From assembly GCA_039096225.1 (NCBI GenBank), contig JBBPEB010000015.1:1153001-1217000 (forward strand): a stretch of 64,000 nucleotides of DNA, read 5' to 3'. Numbering within the stretch: the stretch's first letter is position 1; every line of letters starts with the position of its first letter. The stretch comes from Blastocystis sp. Blastoise (lineage: Eukaryota; Sar; Bigyra; Opalinata; Blastocystidae). Below the pieces are notes generated by a model. It was given only the letters and a program-made list of their open reading frames with translations. It made no database searches and had not been told where the DNA came from. The translations under genes and the position numbers were made by a program. Of the stretch, positions 41,141-54,854 are shown one piece after another.

Positions 41141-42706
41141 ATGGGTGTTCTTGACGACAGTTCCAGTGAAGATATTTCGAAAAGAAAATCAATTGTCAAC
41201 ATACATGAGTTTGACTCGTATGTAGATGATCGATCTCAACAAGAGAGCTCTACACAAGATGAGAATGGAGAAGATGACTGTATTTATTTCTTTATATAAA
41301 TGATTTTATCTTTAGTAATCCGCCAAAAAGAAATGTATTTTGTTTCAAGTCTTGAGACAACAGATGTATTTGATGATAGTGACGTATGATTTTAATCTAT
41401 GATATTATATTATTTATGAACAAGCATTATATGGACAACATGTCTTTATAGATAGAAGAAAAAGAATATAAAATTGCTTCAGAGTTACCCGATGTTTTTC
41501 AATTCTATAAAAGAAATGATATTAAAGATGTAAAGAAAGGTCCTTATTCTTCTGTACAAATGGTTTATGAAAATGTATTTTTATATGTATTTTTATTAAC
41601 ATTTTCATAATATATATATATTTTATGAAAGTTTAGTTTCTCATAAATATAAATTATAATATATTTATATATAGGAATTATTAGGAACAGGAAAATTATT
41701 ATTTACTGATCACAATTTGATTTGGCAATATTCTGATAATGGTATATATATATATTAATTGTTTTTAGATTTTATAAAAATAATAGAATAATATTATACT
41801 ATAAAATTAAAAAATATTTATATTATTTTATTATAACTATATATATATATAGAATATTTATCATTTCCCTTATTACAAATACAATCCTATAAATCTACGT
41901 ATTCTCCTCAGACTCCTCGAACTCCTTTAACGGATTCTTCTTCGGATTCTTCTTCGGATTCATCTGATTCTTCAGATATAGAAGACACGAATCCTTATGA
42001 ATCAAAGCCATTATTAATACGTAAACGTTCTTCACATCATAATAGTATTATTTCTAATGGATTTCCACCTATGACATTAGATTTATCATGGTATAATTAT
42101 AAATATGTGTCTTCTTATGGACAATCACCTTTTACTCCCCGCGGGAATCATATTTGTGATGAATTAGTTATTAAAACTAAATTTATTCTTGATTATAATG
42201 GTATGATGTTGTTTCTATTATTTTAAATTTATTTTTTTAATTTTATTCTTTCTTTTTTATATAAAATCTTCTATTATTTGTTTTTTAAATAATTATAATT
42301 CTATTTATATTATTTATAAATATGATTGCTTCTTTATTATTATTATTATATATATATATAATACTATAGAAGATAATGAATCTCAACGAAGTGATGCTTA
42401 TTATCAAATTCATATGTTTTTATCTTCTAAAAGAGATTCTTTAAAATATGATAATTCTAAAGATTCATTAAAATCGGCATTAGTGCAATATTGTAAATTA
42501 TTTGATTTTTCAACACCCTCCGATATGACGCATACTTCGTCAAATATTTATTCTTCTACTTCTTCTATTACTCCTGCTATTTCTTCTATATATATATCTG
42601 AATTACCACGATCTGCTTCAGCACTTTATTTAAGTCGATATATTAATAAGAATTATAAGTATATATATATATATATATTTATTTATAGTATGTATTGCCT
42701 ATTATT

Positions 42707-42737
<31 letters not shown>

Positions 42738-43921
42738 GTTATACAGTAGATGTGGATGAATATATTGAATTAACTGATCGATATCTTCAAAAATTAACCG
42801 ATAGATCTTATCAATTGAGGGTTTTATGGACTGTTAAAGATACTTTCAGAGTATATACTATTTATTAACATGTTTATTATTATTTTATTATTTTATTATT
42901 TTATTATTTTTAAATTTTATTATTTTATTATTTTATTATTTTATTATTTTATTATTTTATTATTTTATTATTTTATTATTTTATTATTTTATTATTTTAT
43001 TATTTTATTATTTTATTATTTTATTATTTTATTATTTTATTATTTTATTATTTTATTATTTTATATTATTTTATTATTTTATTATTTTATTATTTTATTA
43101 TTTTATTATTTTATTATTTTATTATTTTATTATTTTATTATTTTATTATTATTATATAGACAATATTATTGATTCAAGAAGAGATGAAGAAACAGTTTGC
43201 GAGTGAGTTAATGGCATATATAAAAACAGATCGAGAAACAGATCAAAATAAAATATTTGATATAAATTCAAGTATTTATTTATTTTGATTATATATTATA
43301 TATAATATTTATAATATAATATATTATATATAATACAATATAATATATATAATATATATAATACAATATAATACAATATAATATATATAATATACATAAT
43401 ACAATATAATACAATATACTATATATATATAGATAAGGAGATTCCTTGTTCTGAGTATGAAGATCGTTTTAAGACGTTTATGACTGCTTTAGAGTTAGAA
43501 GGCCATTATTTACATTATTGTAATATAGAGAGAGGTCTTTGGAGAAAGGAAGATATTAAAGAAGGAGGATTAGAAGAAGGTAAATATATATATATATTAT
43601 ATATAATATATAATAATAATTAGTATAATAATTAGTATAATAATAATAATATATAGATGATGATATATATGTGGATCCTGCAGAACTTCAGTTACGTCGA
43701 AAACGTACAGTGAAAGATATTTGTATATGGTATCATAAACAACAAAATTCGAAAAGAGAACAAATGTATATATCAAGTATTATATATATATATATAGGTA
43801 TAATGAAATACAAAAATTAAGTGAAAGTTTTTATAAAGATATGCATACATTAGATGATCAATATATGGAGAGATTAAAGAAATATAATGTTACTCCTGAA
43901 GAAATTGAAGGATTATTATTC

Positions 43922-43924
<3 letters not shown>
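41141..43924 (+). CDS. Uncharacterised protein, possible ICln/PH-like fold
   Basis: Eleven exons, all in phase (41141-41279, 41316-41383, 41452-41574, 41675-41741, 41853-42200, 42370-42658, 42739-42850, 43160-43271, 43433-43579, 43657-43765, 43798-43924), give 546 residues. The N-terminus is acidic. About residues 95-135, the strand pattern LLGTGKLLFTDHNLIWQY followed by LSFPLLQI resembles the first strands of pICln or another PH-like barrel. A later segment (YYQIHMFLSSKRDSLK) before a helix (SALVQYCKLF) could supply its last strand and helix. A long Ser/Pro/Asp-rich insert lies between. The C-terminal half is helical and charged (LTDRYLQKLTDRSYQLR; ERLKKYNVTPEEIEGLLF) and I do not recognise it. 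The fold suggestion is weak; a TFIIH p62-type PH domain is an alternative. Confidence 0.7.
42877..43152. repeat. (ATTATTTT)n octamer minisatellite
   Basis: About 33 tandem copies of ATTATTTT with two small interruptions fill one intron of the preceding gene. The octamer cycles through three frames, so the open frame reads as an 8-residue hydrophobic repeat; it is not coding. Confidence 0.93.
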
Positions 43925-43987
<63 letters not shown>

Positions 43988-44101
43988 TGTTGCTTTCAAT
44001 TATGAATAAACTATTTTTTTTTTGATTTATTTATATTTATTTATGACTAAAATTTCTTTTTTTTATATATCTTTATAATTGGATACAAATAATTATGATA
44101 C

Positions 44102-44195
<94 letters not shown>

Positions 44196-45279
44196 TTTAT
44201 GTCTCCATTTAAACAATTGTAAATTATTTATTATCTTGATATATCTGCATGTATTTTTACATTGATTAATTACTTTACTGAATATTACTTATTTTTAGAT
44301 TAATTCTTTTTTATTATATGTATATATATATATATCCATTTAATATATTTTAAACTTAATTTCTTATTCTTTTTTATTGTTTTCATTTCTTATATACATA
44401 TACCTATATATATATATATTAATCATTTTACTATAGATTATTGTATTAATTATAATTTATCTATTTATATATATTTATATCTATGTATTATATTATGAAT
44501 ATTGTTTTTTATTCTATATTTCAACTTTTTCATTACATATCTTTTTTTTATATATTATAAAATAAATTGGTTATTCTATAATAATATATTACGCTATTTT
44601 TGATTTTGATATTTCTTTTTTTTTATCTATATCGCATATATTTACATTGTAAAATATATGTATTTTTTTGTTTGTTTTGATAACTTAACTTTATTATTTA
44701 TGTACTATATTCTAATGTACTCTTTCATTCCTTATTTGTCATTTTAACAATAATTGTTATTTTTTTGTTTTGTTTTTAATAAATAATCTATTATCATAGA
44801 GTGATTCTCTACTGTTCTGTAGAGTATATTTAAAATATATATTAATAATTACTGGATTTTATATAAGATAAATAGAATTTGGGGGATAATAGAAAGAATA
44901 ATACTTTTTCTATATGTTATAAATGTCTAATAAAAAGAACTAATTGCTTTTTTATGTTTCCTTTTCTATTGGCTATATTGTTAATTATAAAAAAGTGTTA
45001 CTTATAATGTTTAAAAAAAAAATGAAAAAAAAAAATGTTTTGACATATATGTTTATATAATTGACATGAATATAGAATACGCATAATAATGAAAATTGTT
45101 TTTATAAGTATATTATGAAATATCAAATAATATACAATTAAATTAGAAAAACAGTAAGTTTAATAAAAGATCCTATAGAATAAAAATTAAAAAAAATAAA
45201 TGAGAATAAATAGATAATAATGAATTAAATAAATAATAATGGAATAAATAAATAATAATGCAATAAATACTAATTATGT
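43925..45279. other. Convergent 3' intergenic region with long (TA)n tracts
   Basis: 1.35 kb between the stop codons of convergent genes. It holds near-perfect (TA)n blocks at about 43926-43983 and 44108-44192, then T-rich sequence. No gene is seen. The longer block is about 85 bases and self-complementary, so it could form a cruciform. Confidence 0.75.
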
Positions 45280-46750
45280 TCATTCGAATTGAAAGACTTC
45301 CATATCTTCTACTTTAAAGAAATTCGTATTTCGTTGATCTCCAGTATTTGTAAATAATGAACAAAAATATTTTTCATCATTTTCATAATCATGAGAAATC
45401 ATATTAAAAGCATTCATATGATTTTGTTCTGCATTATCTTGAGAAAATTGATCACCAATAATCATAGTATCCCCAAATTGAGGTCCTGATTCTTTAGAAT
45501 AACGTAAGGCTTGAGAAGATTGAAGGCATTTAAATACTCTTGGCTTCGTATTATGAGAATTTATTAATGTAAATATAAATGCTTTACTATCATATATAGG
45601 AATACCTTCTATAGAATATAGATATAAAATGATATATATTATATAATATATAATATATATTATATATTATATAATATATAATATAATAAAATGAAGAATA
45701 GTATACTATATACGATTGACGATATCTATATAAATAAGAATAATAGTTAGAATATATATTATAAACTATTACTTTATGAATATAAAAAAATATATCAATA
45801 ATAAATATAATAATAATAAGAATATATATATATATACCCATAAACCGATACATTCTTCCATTAATATTATTTTTCCATGGTTCTGATGCATATCCACCAA
45901 ATATATTTATATTTCCCTTATTATCGATTTGTTTTATAAATATAAGTGTATTTTCTTTTTTATCACAATATTTATGAAAATTTTTAGCAGAAGCACCATC
46001 TTTAGAAGATCTATATATAAATTACAACATAAGAATATAGAAATATTTTGCTTATTATTTAATGAATGCTTCTAAATAGAAGCAATTAAATTACAGATTA
46101 CTATTCAACATCAAAATTAAATAAAAAATTAAATAAAATAAATAAAAAATAGAATAATAATAATAATATATAACTATACCTATAAAGAAGTTTTATTTTT
46201 GATAATAAATTTGTTTGTGACAGATAGGGTTCCAAGAACTGTATCATGTCTTCAGTAATAAATATACTGTCATTAATAAGATCTCCATCAAAAGAAGTAG
46301 AAGGTTTATGTATAGAAGAAGATTGAGAATTACTACCTGAACTATTATTCGATCGATTACTACTCTTATTAGAACTTAATTTTGAATTTAATCCTAAATA
46401 AGAACTATTTTTCTGATATTTATTTATAGAAGCTAAAGAAGAATTTAATGATTTTAAATTATTTATAGCAAATGATTCGATATGAACACTTCCCATTTGT
46501 TCTAATTCTTTACGAATATCTTTAGCATCCGGTCGTTTGTGAGAATCACAAACTAAACAACGTTTTACTAAGTTACGAACATCTATATATATATATATAT
46601 ATTAATAGAGTGTTGATAAAGATAATACTATATATGTTAGATAATAAACTATATATAAATGATAATTTAATATATATATATATATTACTTAGAGGGCAAG
46701 ACTCTTTAAGTTTATAATTATAGGTACCTAAAGCAACTTGACGCATTGCC

Positions 46751-46781
<31 letters not shown>

Positions 46782-47422
46782 ATAGAGAAATGTATATAAG
46801 AAGATACAGAAAGAGCTTAGTATATATATACTTGTTCATCACGATATATAGTGCCAATAAGACATTCATTAGTGAATAATTCATATATAATTAAACCTAA
46901 GGAATATATATCGGCCTTTAAGGAGTATACAGCAGATATTTTAATCTCTGGAGCCATACTATATATATAGAATAATAAAATGATGATTATTATTATTATA
47001 TATATAGAAGAGTGTGATGGATTTATAATATATATATGAATAATAAAATGATAATTATTATATATAAAGAATAATAAAATGATGATGATTATTATTATTA
47101 TATATACTAAACAGGAGTGCCAACGTTAGTCATTTTAATAGCATTATTTCCCGCTTCTTTACATAATCCAAGATCACCCAACTTAACTTGACCATTATGA
47201 AGAAATATATTAGCTGGCTATATATATATAATAATATAAATAGATGCTATAAAAATAATTAAAACGTGATAAAAACATTATGAAAAAACGAAAAAAAATA
47301 ATATAAATATAAATAAAAATACTTTAAGATCTCTATGAATAATATTATTTTCATGAAGATATTCAACAGAGGCAGCTAATTGAGTAGCAATTAAAAATGC
47401 TTGATCTTCAGATAAAGATCCT

Positions 47423-47453
<31 letters not shown>

Positions 47454-49162
47454 TGATAGAAATATACTTATCTAATAATTGTTGAACATCTCCTCCATTT
47501 GCATATTCTAATACCATTCCATATCTCCCATTAGCATTTATAGTCATTCCTAGTCCCTATAGAGTATATAATAAGTATAATAAGTATAATAAATATAATA
47601 AATATAATAAATATAATAAATATAATAAATATAATAAATATAATAAATATAATAATCATAATAAATATAATAAATATAATAAATATAATAAATATAATAA
47701 ATATAATAAATATAATAAATATAATAAATAGAATAATAAAATATAATAAATATAATAAATATAATAAATATAATAAATATAATAAATATAATAAATATAA
47801 TAAATATAATAAATATAATAAATATAATAAATATAATAAATATAATAAAATATAATAAATATAATAAAATATAATAAAATATAATAAATATAATAAATAT
47901 AATAAGTATAATCATAATTATAAATGGATACTTTAACAATATAAGGGCAATTACAGTTGGTAAGAAAGCCTACTTCTCGATAGAAATAAATCATTTCTTC
48001 CTCGGATACTTCATCTTTCATATATTTTACACATACTTCTTGACCTTTGTAATTACTATATAATACATTAATAATATATGTAAATAGATTCATAATAATA
48101 ATAGTAATATTCTTTATCTTTATGAATATATACCCTTTATATGCTTTTCCAAATGAGCCCGATCCAAGAAGAACTTTATTTGTAATAAGAATATCAGGGA
48201 TCATTACAACTATAATCATTATAGAATATAAATAATAATTATATTATTTAATAAATATAAAAATAAATAAATAAATCAATCATATATCATCTGTTAATTG
48301 AAAAAGAAAGTTGACTTAAGAATATATGTTTAAAAGAATTATATTTTTATAATAAATCTTATATAAAGAAAAGCAATATTATAGAATAATAATACTTTGT
48401 ATATATATACTTTTATTTCCTAGTTCATCAATAACTTTTTGTAAAGCGTTTTGTTGATCAACACTAATATGAGGTTCAACAATAGATTCACCTTCAGAGT
48501 CTCTATATATTCATTATATATATATATATAAAAGCTCTGAATATAATGAATAGAAAATAAATGTTTATACTCTTCAGAAGGAAAGGATTTCGCAAATAAT
48601 TGTGAAAGAAGAGTGGCAGTATCCATAAGATCTGTATACTTGTTCTATATTAATATATATACAAATAGAATACTATTTATATATAATTAAAGCTATGTAA
48701 TATATACTTTAACAATAAACTCAATAAGGTTGTCTACACTATCTCCATCAGAATCAAAAACACCATTTATTGGTTTAAGTTTCTTTGATTCTATAATTTA
48801 ATATATATAATTAAAAAAAATAAGATATTTTGAATTACTATCATGAACAACACTGATTAAAACAGGGAAAATGGATCCATTTATTATTTGGAAGAATTCA
48901 CGGATTTTAACAACTTGAAGTTTACTTCTTGGAACACCTAACAAATAGTCGATTTTATAATAATCACCACTATTAATATGAACTATATAAATTATATATT
49001 AGACCAAGTTCAGTGCTTTTCCTACCTTGATTCATATCTTTAACATCGACAAATTTTAAATCATTAAGTTTAGAAACTTGTTTTTTTACTATTTGAGATT
49101 CCTATGCAGATATAAATAAGAAAACAAACATTTCAGATATATTAATAAAAGTTTACAGACAT
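45280..49162 (-). CDS. Protein kinase fused to a C-terminal TLDc domain
   Basis: Sixteen exons, all in phase, give 674 residues: 49157-49162, 49026-49101, 48839-48937, 48708-48790, 48571-48644, 48411-48502, 48134-48209, 47932-48055, 47468-47556, 47323-47425, 47108-47217, 46832-46958, 46689-46749, 46180-46582, 45838-46010 and 45280-45608. Residues 1-143 are an unrecognised helical region. The kinase spans about 148-390: Gly loop GSGSFGKAYKG, Lys in VCVKYM, HRDLKPAN, DLG in place of DFG (LGDLGLCKEAG), activation segment VGTPVYMAPEI, then DIYSLGLIIYELF and a final RPDA. All catalytic residues are present, so it should be active. NEK-like features are seen in the DLG segment. A Ser/Asn linker leads to a TLDc domain (about 500-674: LLYRSSKDGASAKNFHKYCD, NIFGGYASEPW, DSKAFIFTL, an LFTNTGDQR segment, VEDMEVFQFE). 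TLDc domains act in oxidative-stress resistance and V-ATPase regulation in animals and yeast. The gene ends in TGA. Confidence 0.92.
47577..47912. repeat. (TAATAAATA)n 9-mer minisatellite
   Basis: Roughly 35 imperfect copies of a 9-bp unit fill the kinase-gene intron between exons 8 and 9. Because 9 is a multiple of 3, frames stay open and give spurious Ile-Ile-Phe or Tyr-Tyr-Ile repeats. Confidence 0.93.
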
Positions 49163-49898
49163 GTTAATAATGAGATGATCTAAACAAAGTATATTCTAAA
49201 TAAAAATTTAAGTTTTTGTGAGTGTTATTTTTCTCTTTTGTTGTAGTTTTTTTTATTTGAAGAAAAAAAAAGTTTTTGAATGGAAGATAACGAAAAATTT
49301 GTGATTATTTTTGTTTCTTGAAAAATTTTAAATTTTAATTTTTTTAGAGAGAGAAAAGGATTTATGAATTAAAAACTAAATGTATTGCAATTCAGAAGAG
49401 TTGATTATACATTTGTTAAGAAAGAACTATTTCTATTCTTTTACTAATTTATGATTCAGTTAATGATGATGTGTATTTGATTATTATTAATGTCTGAAAG
49501 TTATGAGTCACTATCCGATATGTTTCGAAAATGACTGATATGCTATACTTGAGTTTATTTGTTAATTAACAGTGAATTTAGGTGTACATGTCATTGACAT
49601 ATGTATAATTGTTTGTATTGCATGAGGCAAAAGCTAGGACTTAAAGAAGTGTTAATCTGATAAATTTCTAACAAAATAACAATAAATTAAAAAAAGTAAA
49701 AAAAAAATTAAAAGGACGTCTTCTGTGATTATTCAATAGATTGTATTAATAATAATAAATATATATATATATATATATATATAATTATGAATATCAATAC
49801 ATAAAAAAATAATCACTTGAAATATATAGATGAATATAAAATAGAAAGAAAAAGAAATTTAAAGTGATACAAAGTTTATTATAAAAAAATGAATAATA
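49163..49898. other. Intergenic region between the kinase-TLDc and CHMP7-like genes
   Basis: 736 bases between tandem minus-strand genes; it should hold the kinase-gene promoter. One (TA)n tract lies near 49758-49783, close to the 3' end of the CHMP7-like gene. No other feature is seen. Confidence 0.5.
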
Positions 49899-52825
<2,927 letters not shown>

Positions 52826-53179
52826 CTTATTATGTTATAGAATTACTAAAAAGAGAAATATTATTAAAAAAGAAATTAAAAAAAAGAATTCTAAATATTT
52901 ATAAAAACTTTCTGAATAACTGGATTTAATCAAGAATAATTGTGTTATTGTTGTTTTTTAAATATTCTTTCGATGAATATGACGTTTACGTGGTGATTAC
53001 AGTATAATTAATAGGATAATATAACGCTTAAAAAAATTTAATTGTGAAGGCACATATTCATTTAAAAATGTCAACATATTATTAACTAAACATATAATAA
53101 AAAGCAAATATTGCATATAATAATCTACAGAATAATTACTCTAATAAAGTAGACTGAAAGTTATATTATAAAAAAGGAA
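52826..53179. other. Intergenic region
   Basis: About 350 bases between tandem minus-strand genes, holding the CHMP7-like promoter. Unique AT-rich sequence without microsatellite; nothing recognised. Confidence 0.5.
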
Positions 53180-53897
53180 TTATTTGTATTTCTTTAACAA
53201 ATCATCTACAAAATCAGAAGTAACACGATCATATTGTTCTCTAGAAAAATAAAAAAAATAAAACAATAAATATATTTTTTAAATACTTGGTTCTAGGCTC
53301 AGAAAGACAAGTTTTAGCTATATAAAAAGAATAAATGGAAGAGTAGTCGTTTATTCAAATACCTATCTGATCAAATGCTGCAAAGTGTTTTGAAGATCTA
53401 TGACTATTTAGTGCATCTTCATTACGATAAGCCTATATGAAGAAAATGTATATAAAGAATATTAAAAAAAAAATTCTAGAAAAAATATAAGAATTAAAGG
53501 AATACTTCGATCAATGTGATATTATTTTGATTTTTAGGATTCTATAGAAAAAGTTATACAAAAATAAATCATGAAAAATATGTAAATACAATCGAATATT
53601 TGAAAGCAACACAACCTTCCTCTTTGTTTCTATATATAAACAATAGAGTTTATATAATTGACTAATAATTCGACGAGAAACAAGATAAATAGCGAAAACT
53701 ATCATACGTCATATCAGAATTCGCTTGACATCCATTCTTAAATTGTTCAAAACATTCTATATATAATAAAAAAGCACATTTTAAATCCTAGTTAAGGAAT
53801 ATAAAGCTAAGAGAATACCAGGTTTCACTTTGCAATTCACTTTGACACAAACAATACTTCTTCGAAATGTTTGTATGCCATAAGTATTCAAACACAT
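53180..53897 (-). CDS. Small ABM-domain (YgiN-like monooxygenase fold) protein
   Basis: Seven exons, all in phase (53819-53897, 53708-53756, 53590-53629, 53506-53541, 53363-53432, 53287-53317, 53180-53240), give 121 residues, about the size of a single ABM ferredoxin-like domain. The pattern fits: a first strand SIVCVKVNCKVKP, helix ECFEQFKNGCQANS, the turn EEGCVAFKYSI, strand NNITLIEAYRNEDAL and the hallmark H-x-x-S (NSHRSSKHFAAF). ABM proteins form dimers and include quinone monooxygenases, haem-degrading enzymes and small uncharacterised proteins; the substrate cannot be told here. A short N-terminal extension (about 12 residues) has no clear targeting signal. Seven exons for 121 codons, one of 31 nt and one of 36 nt, is extreme. 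Confidence 0.82.
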
Positions 53898-54854
53898 AAT
53901 TCTTTGCATTATTTAGAAACGAAAAAAATAGTAAAAGTAATTAGAAAACAACTAAATTAAAAATAAACAAAAAAAAATCTTCGTTTATTCCTTGAAAGTT
54001 TCTCCACTAATTCTGTTTTTCAATGGTTCTATGCTTTTTATTGAATCCAGAATTCGTATTATGATGCTGATTTTTTATTTTTATGAGAATATTGAAATCA
54101 CTACATATACACATAAGTGAAAAAGTTGTCATTGTGTGAGAATTCAAAATTATTGTTTTAATTAAGTCATAGTTTTAGTGTATATATAATCAACATGTGT
54201 GTATTAGATCATATGTAGTGATATTGAGTGTGTATAAGCAAAAAGAAGTAAAGAATATTGTTTTTATTTTTTTTTTTCATTTCAAAAAAAAATTCGATCG
54301 ATATTTTTTGTGTATTGTTAATTCTAAATCCAAAAAAAATGATATGAAAATCATTATTGTGAACCTTATGGATATACACTACATGTATTAAAAATATAGA
54401 ATATCATACGTAATTTGTGTGTTTCAAAACACTTCATAAATGTGTTTTAATAAAAAATAAGTATAGTTTTATTAACGATGTCAAGATTTTTGTTTCAAGC
54501 TCCTAATGAATCAATTATAATAATAATGAAATTCGAACTTCAATGTGATAATTAATATTTTTATAAAAGTTAGTATTTATCTCTGTATATTACTATAATA
54601 TGATCACGTTAAAATTGATTTTATAGTTAAAAATATCAAGTAAAGCTTAAAAAAAGACTGAAAAAACAAAAAATAAACATTGAAAACATGACAGACATAG
54701 AAATCTCCCTATAAAATTCAAAATAATCTTGAGTTGTTAAATGGAATAAAATTGAAGATCAATTTTAAATATTGTTTTCGTTTGAAATCACCTATTGCTT
54801 GTGTATTTCTTTAAATTAATATTTGTTTAGCTATTCTTAGATTATCTTTAAGTG
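53898..54854. other. Divergent intergenic region, 0.96 kb
   Basis: It should hold promoters for the ABM gene (-) and the BTB-TLDc gene (+). Unique sequence without long (TA)n. The frame at 54197-54391 is not supported as a gene. Confidence 0.5.

Noticed and set aside
44108-44192. Long (AT)n block as a telomere, centromere or transposon end
   Set aside because: A plain dinucleotide repeat with no terminal inverted repeat, target duplication or satellite. The same kind of tract occurs in many introns here.
47550-48219. Minus-strand hydrophobic frames (Ile-Ile-Phe and Tyr-Tyr-Ile repeats)
   Set aside because: Kinase exons read through into the 9-mer intron repeat. Period 3 of the repeat keeps the frame open.
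54852-54854. GTG codon as start of the BTB-TLDc gene
   Set aside because: A nuclear eukaryotic gene should start at the adjacent ATG at 54855. GTG is simply the preceding in-frame codon.
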